From CAWDVR01 sp044869805 (GTDB lineage: Bacteria > Acidobacteriota > Thermoanaerobaculia > Multivoradales > SZUA-115): DNA of 64,000 nucleotides. Shown here in pieces: positions 49,871-61,170 of this stretch (positions within the stretch are counted from its first letter, which is position 1; every line of letters begins with the position of its first letter). The DNA lies in contig JBIOXV010000157.1 of NCBI GenBank assembly GCA_044869805.1, forward strand, positions 30,670 to 94,669, written 5' to 3'. Below the pieces are notes generated by a model that was not told the origin of the DNA, made no database searches, and saw nothing but the letters and a program-made list of their open reading frames with translations. The position numbers and the translations under genes are program-made.

Positions 49871-51235
49871 ATGAGGATGCCTTCTCTGGGAAGGGAGCGC
49901 GTCAATGGTCTGCACTCCGTTGCTGTGTCTCTGGTTGTCGCCTTGGCCTGCTCCTGCTCAGGGGCAATCCCCGACGCCCCTCCGGTCGGCGGAGTCCTTA
50001 CTGAATTTGCCACTACTGCTCCGGCAGCCCCGGGCCCGAGCACCACCCCTGGCAGGCACCTCAACCTCTACCTCGACTCCTCCGCCTCGATGAAGGGGTT
50101 CACGACGCTACCGTACTCCGAGTACCACTCGGTGCTCGAGGCGGTGCTCGACCAAGCTGCGACGGCAGACTACGAGCTGACAGCGTTCCGGTTCGCCGAT
50201 GACGTGGCGAAGCGAAGCGTATCTCCCACGATGCTCCAAGATGCCGCCTTCTACGACGGCAAGAAGACGTCTTTCGTTCGCCTCTGCGAGCACATCGAGA
50301 AGGACCGCGCTCCGGGAAAGGTCTCGCTGGTTCTAACGGACCTCGTGCAGTCCGAGCTCGTCGAGGACCAGCGCGCCCTGGCGCGAGCCTTCGCCGGACT
50401 GGCGCGCAACGGCTTCAAGGTTACCCTCCTCGGCTTCCGTTCGGCATTCGTCGGCACCTACTGGGTCGAGAGCCATCCGGCGAAAGGATCGAGGCTCGCC
50501 CTAAACCTGCGAGGAGCACCGGCCGAGGAGGCGCGTCCTTTCTACCTGCTGATGATCGCGCCCACGGCACAGGATCTCGCCGAGGCCCGCCGCGACCTGA
50601 TAGCGGATCTCAAGGCCGCGAACGAGTACGCCGCCTCCGACTTGGCCATCGCAGTCGAGAAAGTCGAGCTCGGGATGCTGCCGGGGATTCCCGTGAGGTT
50701 GTGGAGTGCCTATAGCGAGCCCATCATCGAGGACGCGGAGGAGGGTGGCAGCAGGATCTTGTACCAGGTCTTTGACTTCGGCAGCGCATCCGACAGGGAC
50801 GAGGAGATCCGGCTGCGCTTCCTGGTGACCGAGGAGAGCGAGGTTCCAGCGAGCCGCCTGCGAACGGGGCGCGGGGTGACCGTGGAGGTGGAGGCGCGGA
50901 GCTTCGCGCAGGGCACCTGGAGCACCCGGGAGGTCAAGCGCGATTCGGTCGAGGTCCAGCTTCCGGGCGGCGATCGGGTGATGGAGGTCGTGGTGCGCGC
51001 GGCCCGCCCGCAGCCGGGAAGCTGGGATGTTTACCGCATCCGGCTGAGCCCCGGAAGCCGCAACCTCTACAGCCCGTCGTGGGTGGCCGACTGGAACACG
51101 AACGACGACCGCACCCGCGCCATGGCCCACCGCACCCTCAATCTCGATCTCTTCGTCGAGGCCCTAAAGACCTCCATTACCGAGAAGACACCGTTCATAG
51201 ACCTCTTCCTGCAAGTCGGCCGAGGTGATGCATGA
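49871..51235 (+). CDS. vWA-domain lipoprotein
   Basis: The 454-residue product has a signal with lipobox (SVAVSLVVALACSCSG), then a vWA-like domain beginning HLNLYLDSSASMKGF, with the MIDAS-type Asp69-Ser-Ser-Ala-Ser. The central part has KVSLVLTDLVQSELVED, a second vWA strand and acidic turn. The C-terminal 170 residues are beta-rich with no motif I recognise. It starts four bases after the upstream vWA gene and overlaps the following small membrane-protein gene by four bases (ATGA). Lipid anchoring places it in the periplasm or outer face, probably opposite its membrane-bound vWA partner. Confidence 0.75.
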   Translation: MRMPSLGRERVNGLHSVAVSLVVALACSCSGAIPDAPPVGGVLTEFATTAPAAPGPSTTPGRHLNLYLDSSASMKGFTTLPYSEYHSVLEAVLDQAATADYELTAFRFADDVAKRSVSPTMLQDAAFYDGKKTSFVRLCEHIEKDRAPGKVSLVLTDLVQSELVEDQRALARAFAGLARNGFKVTLLGFRSAFVGTYWVESHPAKGSRLALNLRGAPAEEARPFYLLMIAPTAQDLAEARRDLIADLKAANEYAASDLAIAVEKVELGMLPGIPVRLWSAYSEPIIEDAEEGGSRILYQVFDFGSASDRDEEIRLRFLVTEESEVPASRLRTGRGVTVEVEARSFAQGTWSTREVKRDSVEVQLPGGDRVMEVVVRAARPQPGSWDVYRIRLSPGSRNLYSPSWVADWNTNDDRTRAMAHRTLNLDLFVEALKTSITEKTPFIDLFLQVGRGDA

Positions 51236-51693
51236 ATAGCCTGTTCTGCTTCATGAGTGCCCGCCCGGAAGGCGGTATCCCGGTCAGGGACTGGGGAGCC
51301 TTCCGCTTCGAGATCATCGCCCTGCTCGTCTTGAGCATTCTCCTCGGCGCGGCGGCGATCATCGGCGCCTACGCCTGGCGGACCCGGAAGCTCGCGATCC
51401 GGAATCCCGGTGACCCTTTCCGGCTACTCGACAGTCCCTTCTGGCTGCGCTGGGTGGCGTGGAACCTCGTACCGCCGTTGGCCATGGGTATCCTCTACTT
51501 CATTCGTTTCCGTCAGCGTTTCTCGGGCATCCAGGTGTCGCCGTTGGCGTGCGCCTTCGGCGCTTTCCTGTTGACGTTCCTGGGCTGTTTGCTCTTGTTC
51601 CAGGTGGCAGTCTGGGTGCGGGGAGTCACGCCGCCCAAGTTCCTTTACCACCCGCGCTGGCCCTGGCGGCTTCTCGCCAGGCGGCACGGCTAG
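51232..51693 (+). CDS. small three-helix membrane protein of the tubulin/HSP70 operon
   Basis: The 153-residue protein has three hydrophobic helices (FEIIALLVLSILLGAAAIIG near 27-46, WNLVPPLAMGILYFI near 80-95, and ACAFGAFLLTFLGCLLLFQ near 107-125) and a basic C-terminus. No family was recognised. ATG 51232 overlaps the vWA lipoprotein stop, implying coupled translation and perhaps equal dosage. The likely role is to link the outer vWA proteins with the cytoplasmic tubulin-like and HSP70-like proteins that follow. Confidence 0.6.
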   Translation: MNSLFCFMSARPEGGIPVRDWGAFRFEIIALLVLSILLGAAAIIGAYAWRTRKLAIRNPGDPFRLLDSPFWLRWVAWNLVPPLAMGILYFIRFRQRFSGIQVSPLACAFGAFLLTFLGCLLLFQVAVWVRGVTPPKFLYHPRWPWRLLARRHG

Positions 51694-51720
51694 AGAAGCG
51701 TAGAAAGCGAGAGGATCCCG

Positions 51721-53262
51721 ATGAACACCTTGATCTGCGCCGGCGGAACTGGAGCCCGAGTGCTCGAGTCCGTGATCCAGCTCTGTGCCGCCGGGCTCGG
51801 CCCGCCTGCCCTGCGCCTCCTGGTGATCGACCCGGACAGCGCCAACGGCAACAGTGCCCGGGCCCAGGAACTGGTGGGCCTCTACCTTGAGGGGCATCGG
51901 CTCTTCGGCGGCAAGCTGGGCGGGTTGCGGCTCTTCGGCACCGCTCTCGACCTGTTGGAGACCGACGACCGCACGGAAGGCCTCAAAACCTGGAGCCCCA
52001 GCCGCAAGAAGCAGCGGTTCAAGGATCTGGTGAACGCGGAGCTGCTCGATTCGACCCACACTCCTCGGGATCTGTTGAACCTCTTCTACACCGAGCAGGA
52101 TCTGGAGCTGGACCTCTCCGAGGGCTTCCGGGGCCGGCCGTCAATCGGCGCCGCGGCGATGTCTCTGGTCGCGCTCCATGCTCGAGAGAAGCCCTGGGCG
52201 CAGCTCGTCGAGAAGATCCGCGGTGATCTTGCTAACGAGGAAGGTGCGAGGGTCTACCTCGCCGGCTCGGTGTTCGGAGGGACGGGCTCTTCTACTTTCT
52301 TCCCGATCGCTCGCTTCCTGCGGACCGTGCCCCAGAACAACGCCAGCCGGCTGCGTATCGGCGTTGGTGCCCTGTCACCCTACTTCCGCTTCGAGGCCGC
52401 GGCGGCGGGAGGAAACGGCAGCGCGGTGATGGAGGCCGCGAAAGCCGAGAACTTCCCAATCGCCACCCGCGGTGCCGTGAGCTTCTACGAGCACCTCAAG
52501 GCGAACAACGACTGGCCCTTCGACGTGATCCACTGGCTCGGGGACAACGAGCCGATTCGCGTCTCGTACGCGCCCGGAGGCGTGAAGCAGGAGAACCAGG
52601 CTCATTTCGTCGAGCTTCTGGCAGCCCTTGCAGCCCTGCAGTTTTTTCATGCGCCCAAGGAGACGGTGGACTGCTGCTACAGCGGCACCCAGACCAACGG
52701 GACAGGCGAGGAGGCGGTGATCACCTGGAAGGATCTGCCTCTGGGCGAAGGCTTCGGGCAGGACGCGGTGGCCCCGGGCCTCTTGCGGCTCTACCTGATG
52801 GGAATCGCCCATCTAGGCTTCTTCAGCCCCCTTCTCAAGCGGCCCGAGATCGCTCAGCAGCCTTACAAGGTGGGCTGGTATTGGGAACGCTTCGCCTCGA
52901 AGGGGGACTCGCTTCTGACCGGCGACGCCAAACGAGCCATCGAGCTTCTGGACGGATTCTTTGCCGAACGTTTCTTCGTGTGGTGGAAGCAAATTCACGA
53001 GGTGGACCGCTTCCGGCTCTTCAACCTGGCAGCGGTACCCGAGGGAGGCGAGGTCCGGCTCGACCGCCTCGCCAATCTCCTCTGGCCCGACCGGCCGGGA
53101 GAGGCCGACCCCGACGCTATCGACCGCCTGTACACCGAGATGATGGCCGTGCCCAAGCGCCTGGGCGGAGCGAGCGGTTCCTCAGCCTACCTCGCTCTGC
53201 TGGCTCACGCCGCGGACCGATACATCCGCCGGGTCTATGCCGGCAAGGCCCCCAAGGAGTAG
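51721..53262 (+). CDS. tubulin/FtsZ-like GTPase
   Basis: The 513-residue protein begins with a Rossmann-type glycine loop, LICAGGTGARVLESVIQLC, and LRLLVIDPDSANGN. It carries the tubulin signature loop at residues 186-191, AGSVFGGTGSSTF, equivalent to GGTG(S/T)G in FtsZ and tubulin. It therefore probably binds GTP and may polymerise. Length and sequence differ from cell-division FtsZ and plasmid TubZ; it fits the loosely characterised bacterial tubulin-like group, to my memory Pfam Tubulin_2. The gene runs straight into the HSP70-like gene with three bases between, so the two should be made together. Confidence 0.75.
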   Translation: MNTLICAGGTGARVLESVIQLCAAGLGPPALRLLVIDPDSANGNSARAQELVGLYLEGHRLFGGKLGGLRLFGTALDLLETDDRTEGLKTWSPSRKKQRFKDLVNAELLDSTHTPRDLLNLFYTEQDLELDLSEGFRGRPSIGAAAMSLVALHAREKPWAQLVEKIRGDLANEEGARVYLAGSVFGGTGSSTFFPIARFLRTVPQNNASRLRIGVGALSPYFRFEAAAAGGNGSAVMEAAKAENFPIATRGAVSFYEHLKANNDWPFDVIHWLGDNEPIRVSYAPGGVKQENQAHFVELLAALAALQFFHAPKETVDCCYSGTQTNGTGEEAVITWKDLPLGEGFGQDAVAPGLLRLYLMGIAHLGFFSPLLKRPEIAQQPYKVGWYWERFASKGDSLLTGDAKRAIELLDGFFAERFFVWWKQIHEVDRFRLFNLAAVPEGGEVRLDRLANLLWPDRPGEADPDAIDRLYTEMMAVPKRLGGASGSSAYLALLAHAADRYIRRVYAGKAPKE

Positions 53263-53265
53263 GAC

Positions 53266-56551
<3,286 letters not shown>

Positions 56552-56565
<14 letters not shown>

Positions 56566-59182
56566 CCGGCGAGGTAGTCACCTGTGGAGAGCAAGGAGCT
56601 GGCTGTGCCGGCTGGGTTTCGCCTGCGCTCTGCTCGTGCTTCCTGCTGCAGGCTGTGCAGCTACCACGCCTCTCGAAATCACGGCGCTTCCGGCGGAAAA
56701 GGACGCTGATCGAGTGACCTTTGCTCTGACGGCCAGTGCGCAGAAGGCCGCCCGGCCCTTCAAGCTCTGCGCGGAGGGCTTGAAGGTCCGACGAGGAGGA
56801 GGCTCACGAATACTTGAATCGGCTCGCCTCGCGATCAGTGATACGGACACGGCTAACGGAGCGTTCGAGGCAACTCTCGAGCTGAATCGACCCGGGCTCG
56901 AGCTCCCGGCAATTCTGACGATCGAGCTTTGCTACGAGCCGGGTCCATCCAAAGAAACGCTTGAGGGCGAAATCTCGAGCCTCGAGCCTCCGGCACCGAG
57001 ACGGTTCACGCTGAGGCGGAAGGTTGACTCTGGCGCTGCTTCAGCCGCTGGAACGGTTCAGCTCATCCTGAGAGCGAGCGCGGACGGCTTGGAGGCGACC
57101 AAGGAAGCAAAGATCCTCGTCCCGAGTGAGTCCGCCTTCAAGAAGCCCCAAGGCCTCTCAATCCAGTTCCGCGTAGAGGGCTCCGAGCTAGTGGCCGAGA
57201 TCGAACTACCTTGCCCGGCGGATGGCCCGCACCTGCTCTCAGGCCTCCAGTTACAGGCGTTGAGCGACCAAGGGGCGCCGCTCCTGCTGGAGCAGGCTGA
57301 GGCCCTGGAGGTCTGTAGAGACGACTCACCCGAAGCCTTCTCTTGGTGGTTCTTTGCCTCGGGCCTGCTCGCAGGAGCGCTGCTCGTCGTCCTGGCGTTG
57401 CTGCCTCTCCATCGCCTCGGCTGGTGGCCTTGGTCGAGAGCCCTGACAGCCAGGATGTTTGAAGAGGACGAGAATGCCTCGAGAATCAAGGAAGCTCTCC
57501 ATCTTCTGCGGAGCTTCGAGAGCAAGATCGATGCGCTCTACAGGCCTCTCAACGCACTGGATGAGAGTGTCCAGGACTTGCTATCGCGTCTGAGCTCGCC
57601 TTTCGTGGCCGACGACCAGGCACGACTGGATGCGACGGGCTCGGCCGCGACTATCGAGCTTGTTTCCGCACCTTCGTCCGCCGAACAGGCGCTGCTTTCG
57701 GTCGCCAATCTCTGGTGGAGCGGAGGTGCTCCTGACCGGCAGGCGCTGGACCGGCTCTTAGCAGACACGACCTACGACCTCCAGATCGTCACCCTGGCTG
57801 ATCTGGAGCAGACCTATTGGCAACCAACCGGGCAGACGTACCGCTTTCGGCCATCCACCGGTCCTGCCGAGTGGCTTGCCAGTCGGGAGGCCAGCGGCCA
57901 CCTCTTGATCGTTCCCCTGGATGTTCGGCTCTTCTCGGCAGGAAACAGCATCGAGATCGTCAACAACCTCTTCCGAGGTATCGAGCCGATTCCGCCCAAG
58001 TTCCGGTTCCGGCGAGTAACTAGAGCCTGCCGACTCGAGTTGGTGGCCGGGGAGGAAGGAACCTACCGGGCCCGTGAGCGGGGTGATCTCGAGCTCGATC
58101 CGCCGAGTGGCCGAGCGTTGGCTCCCGAGGCGCGGGCGGTTCCGACGCACGCCACACAGGCTCTCTCCCCGAGGCCTGCCTTGGACCTTGTCTCGCGGTC
58201 ACAGCTAAGGGGAATGCTCGACGAGATCACGTCCAGCCTCCGCGAGGAGGTCAGATCACTGTCGTCCCAGTTGATCGCGCTCGAGAAGCAGATTCGGTCC
58301 CACACACCGCCGGTTGCAGAGTCCTCCGAGATCAGGGTAGAGATCGGAGGCCTTCGCGACGAGCTAGCAACCATCTCGGCCGTGCCCGCCCAGATGGCAA
58401 GGCTCGAAGCCTTGTTGGAAGCCAGAGCCGGAGCGACGCCGGTCGCCGGCAAGAACAGCGAGAGCGGAACTGCCGCTCCAGAACAGGGGAATATGCTGCT
58501 GGCTTGGAACCGGGACGGTGGCTTCGAGGCCGACTTCCCGCTCTATCGCCCAGAGTTGGAAACTAATCGTCGATCGGCTCCCCGTTTCGATGCGCAGGCG
58601 GGGAAGGCGCCTGTCGTACCGCCAGGCGGGAGCGATCCGCGAGAGCTTCTTGCCCAGCTCACCGCCGGTCTTCCGCAGCTCCTGGCTCCTCGAACGCCGG
58701 GTTTCCAGTCTCGGAGCCAGAAGGCGAGTGAGCAGTACCTGGAGACCCTGGTCGCTCTCCGCGCCGACCTAGGAGCCCACTGCACTCCCGCGGGTTGGCA
58801 GGTGAGCGTACGGCACCTGGTTCCTGGGGGTGAGAGCGCGCAGTCGCGATCGGTGCACGTTGAGGAGGTCGTGGTGAGCACCGACCTCACGGCGGTGCGA
58901 ACTCCGAGCGGTATCCTCGAGGGCTCCTACCTGTATCAGTGCGGGCTGCTCCTCTCGAAGCCCGGCGGGCTGCTCGCGGCCTTTGTACTCGCCGCTGGCG
59001 CCGTGCCCAGCCGGTACCGCAACGGCTATGCGCCGCTGCTCGAAGCGCCTACTCTCGAGAGCAGCGGGCGAGTGGTGCGGGTGGTGGCCCCGGCGATCCT
59101 CCGCCTGCTCGACCCACACAACCAGCTCTACGCAGTCGAGCTGCCGCTGAAGGTGGAGCTCGAGCCGGCGCTCGGCAGTTGA
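56552..59182 (+). CDS. large envelope protein with transmembrane helix and coiled coils
   Basis: The 876-residue protein begins with a signal containing a lipobox-like end (ACALLVLPAAGC), followed by a beta-rich outer part to about 260. A membrane helix follows (near 270-290, WFFASGLLAGALLVVLALLP) and then a large inner part. That part includes coiled coil (RIKEALHLLRSFESKIDAL and EEVRSLSSQLIALEKQI) and a C-terminal globular region (about 700-876). It therefore spans the membrane with both faces exposed, and would connect the outer vWA proteins with the cytoplasmic tubulin- and HSP70-like proteins. No family was recognised. ATG 56552 overlaps the preceding stop. Confidence 0.62.
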
Positions 59183-59209
59183 AGCGGGCACTGTGGAGAG
59201 GTGGCGAGG

Positions 59210-59932
59210 ATGAGAATGGCACGGCATGGCAGGTGCGAGGCTCTACTTCTCTGCGTGGTACTGGTGGGCTGCCAGAGCCAGGAGGCCGAACTGCTCCGAG
59301 TGGAGCTCGCCTCGTGCGAGAGCAGGGTGGGCTCCGGAGACGAAGAGGTCAGGCGCTGTGAGGAGGAGCAAGGCCGGCTCAGGACGCGGCTGGAGCAGGC
59401 CATCTCCGAGCTGCCAGACGATGAGGTCATCGAACCGCCCCCTCCACCGCCAGTTGGGCAGGATGGTTCGACGACACTCGTCCCCGCGGCCACACCCTCA
59501 CCTGAAGATATCGACGTACTGCTCGAGCGCTACTCCACCAGAGTCAAGCTGGTCCTGGAGGGTTTAGAGAAGAAAACTGAGGAGATCCGCACCGAGTGCC
59601 GGGGCGCCCGCGTGGCGGTGAGCCAGAGCGTGCAAGGGACGCAGGAAGTCGCCGCGTCCGTCGCGAAGGTGAACGAGGCGGTCGAGAGCGGCCTGACCCA
59701 GTTGGACCAGTGCTCCCAGAGGCTACAGGACGTGCACGGAACGAACGAAGAGCTTCAGAGCCTGGTGCGAACGGTGCGCGACTCTCTCGCACAGTTCGAC
59801 CAGCAGCGCTTGGTGTGCGAGAACTGCAAGGGCTCTCTGGACTTGCGAGACTGGAAGCAGCGAGAAATCCTGGGGTTCCACGAGCAGCTTGACCGCGACC
59901 TCAAGGATCTGGAGGTGAGACTTGGGCAGTAA
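59210..59932 (+). CDS. coiled-coil lipoprotein
   Basis: This 240-residue product has a lipobox (LLLCVVLVGC), then a heptad-rich stretch (EEVRRCEEEQGRLRTRLEQA), a Pro-rich hinge (PPPPPP) and a long second coiled coil to the C-terminus (VAASVAKVNEAVESGLTQLD). The shape suggests a periplasmic rod or tether. Start choice: ATG 59210 has GGAGAGG upstream; GTG 59201 and ATG 59216 are also in frame. It follows the large membrane protein by 27 bases and is overlapped at its end by the next lipoprotein gene. Confidence 0.65.
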   Translation: MRMARHGRCEALLLCVVLVGCQSQEAELLRVELASCESRVGSGDEEVRRCEEEQGRLRTRLEQAISELPDDEVIEPPPPPPVGQDGSTTLVPAATPSPEDIDVLLERYSTRVKLVLEGLEKKTEEIRTECRGARVAVSQSVQGTQEVAASVAKVNEAVESGLTQLDQCSQRLQDVHGTNEELQSLVRTVRDSLAQFDQQRLVCENCKGSLDLRDWKQREILGFHEQLDRDLKDLEVRLGQ

Positions 59933-60305
59933 GGTGGGCACATGCAGCCTCGGGAGCCGGGCGTGGAGCCTCCTCGCGCTTCTGATCGCGGGTTGCTCCG
60001 AGCCTCATCACATCGCCGTGGGAAGCTGGCGAGGCGAAGTAGCCAGAGTCGTGGTGTACCCAGACCAGGTAGCAACGGTGAACAACTTCCGGTGCGCGTG
60101 GGTCCCTGCCGACTACTGGAGCGTTCGAATCGAGATGACCGAGTCGCAGGCGGGTGGGTCGCTGCTGCCGCTGGCAAGCGAGCTGCGAGTGTTGGAGGGT
60201 AGTGACGGGATGCGAGCCACCCTCGGGCTGCCCTGGGGCCTCGCTCAGCTCGTCCGAGAAGGCTCGGGGCCACCGCCGGATAGTGACCAGCGCTTGGGAG
60301 ACTGA
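59922..60305 (+). CDS. small lipoprotein, last gene of the tubulin/HSP70 operon
   Basis: A 127-residue protein with a signal and lipobox (SLLALLIAGC) and a short beta-rich body (GEVARVVVYPDQVATV). The start is TTG 59922, placed by GGAGG six to seven bases upstream and by overlap with the previous stop. Translational coupling ties it to the coiled-coil lipoprotein. No family was recognised. It may be a small accessory or pilot lipoprotein of the envelope complex. Confidence 0.6.
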   Translation: MGSKVGTCSLGSRAWSLLALLIAGCSEPHHIAVGSWRGEVARVVVYPDQVATVNNFRCAWVPADYWSVRIEMTESQAGGSLLPLASELRVLEGSDGMRATLGLPWGLAQLVREGSGPPPDSDQRLGD

Positions 60306-60439
60306 GGGGCAGGACAGCCTGAGCTGAGTAGCACCGGGTGTCGCGAATACAGTCTCGGATCCTCTTTGGCACCCAGTCCTGTATCTCGGCGCCTTCCCCC
60401 GCTCACTCCACTCCCCCTCTCCTGCTAAGATGCGCCCTC

Positions 60440-61006
60440 ATGTCCTCAGCTACGAGCGAGGTTACGGACCTCCTGCTGGCCTGGAGCCGGGGGGAGGAGC
60501 AGGCGCTGCCGCGCCTGATGCCGTTGGTGGTGGACGAGCTGCGCCGCATCGCGGCGCGCTACCTCGACCGCGAGGGGCGGGAGCACACGCTGCAGCCCAC
60601 GGCGCTGGTCAACGAGCTGTATTTGAAGCTCATGGACCGGCGCAGTGTGCAGTGGAAGAACCGCTCGCAGTTCTTCGGCGTGGCGGCGGAGATGATGCGC
60701 CACATCCTGGTGGACTACGCCCGCGCGCGGCGCACCGGCAAGCGGGGCAAGGACCAGATCAGGATCTCGCTCGACACCTCGCTCAACCTCGCCGAGAAGC
60801 GTGATCTCGAGGTCCTGGCCTTGGACGACGCGTTGAAGGAGCTCGAGAAGCTCGACTCCCGCCAGGCCAAGATCGTGGAGCTGCGGTTCTTCACCGGGCT
60901 CACGCACGAGGAGATCGGCGAGCTGCTCGGGGTTTCTGAGACCACGATCAAGCGGGAGTGGAAGACGGCGCGCCTGTGGCTCTTCGAGCAGATCCGACGG
61001 CAGTGA
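60440..61006 (+). CDS. ECF-type sigma factor, second copy, upstream of Ser/Thr kinase
   Basis: The 188-residue sigma factor closely follows the same family pattern as the one at 21005: LPRLMPLVVDELRRIAARYL, PTALVNELYLKLMD, SQFFGVAAEMMRHILVDYAR, and region 4 HEEIGELLGVSETTIKREWK. ATG 60440 begins at the family N-terminus; the upstream frame is unlikely protein. It is followed by a Ser/Thr kinase gene in the same direction, a recurrent pairing in Acidobacteria and Planctomycetes in which the kinase is thought to control the sigma factor. It could regulate the upstream envelope operon, but no direct evidence is seen. Confidence 0.9.
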   Translation: MSSATSEVTDLLLAWSRGEEQALPRLMPLVVDELRRIAARYLDREGREHTLQPTALVNELYLKLMDRRSVQWKNRSQFFGVAAEMMRHILVDYARARRTGKRGKDQIRISLDTSLNLAEKRDLEVLALDDALKELEKLDSRQAKIVELRFFTGLTHEEIGELLGVSETTIKREWKTARLWLFEQIRRQ

Positions 61007-61170
61007 CCCGGAGCCCTGCGAGGGCGCGCGTTTCCTAGCGAGGAGCAAGCTCGCGGTCTGGTGTCTTGATACTTTGCGAGGCGCCGAGCCTCGATTTCGT
61101 TGGCAGCGCACGCGAGCGACCAGCTTCGAACCGCCGGCGGAGCTCCTCAGCCGGCCAGGGATGGGAGAAG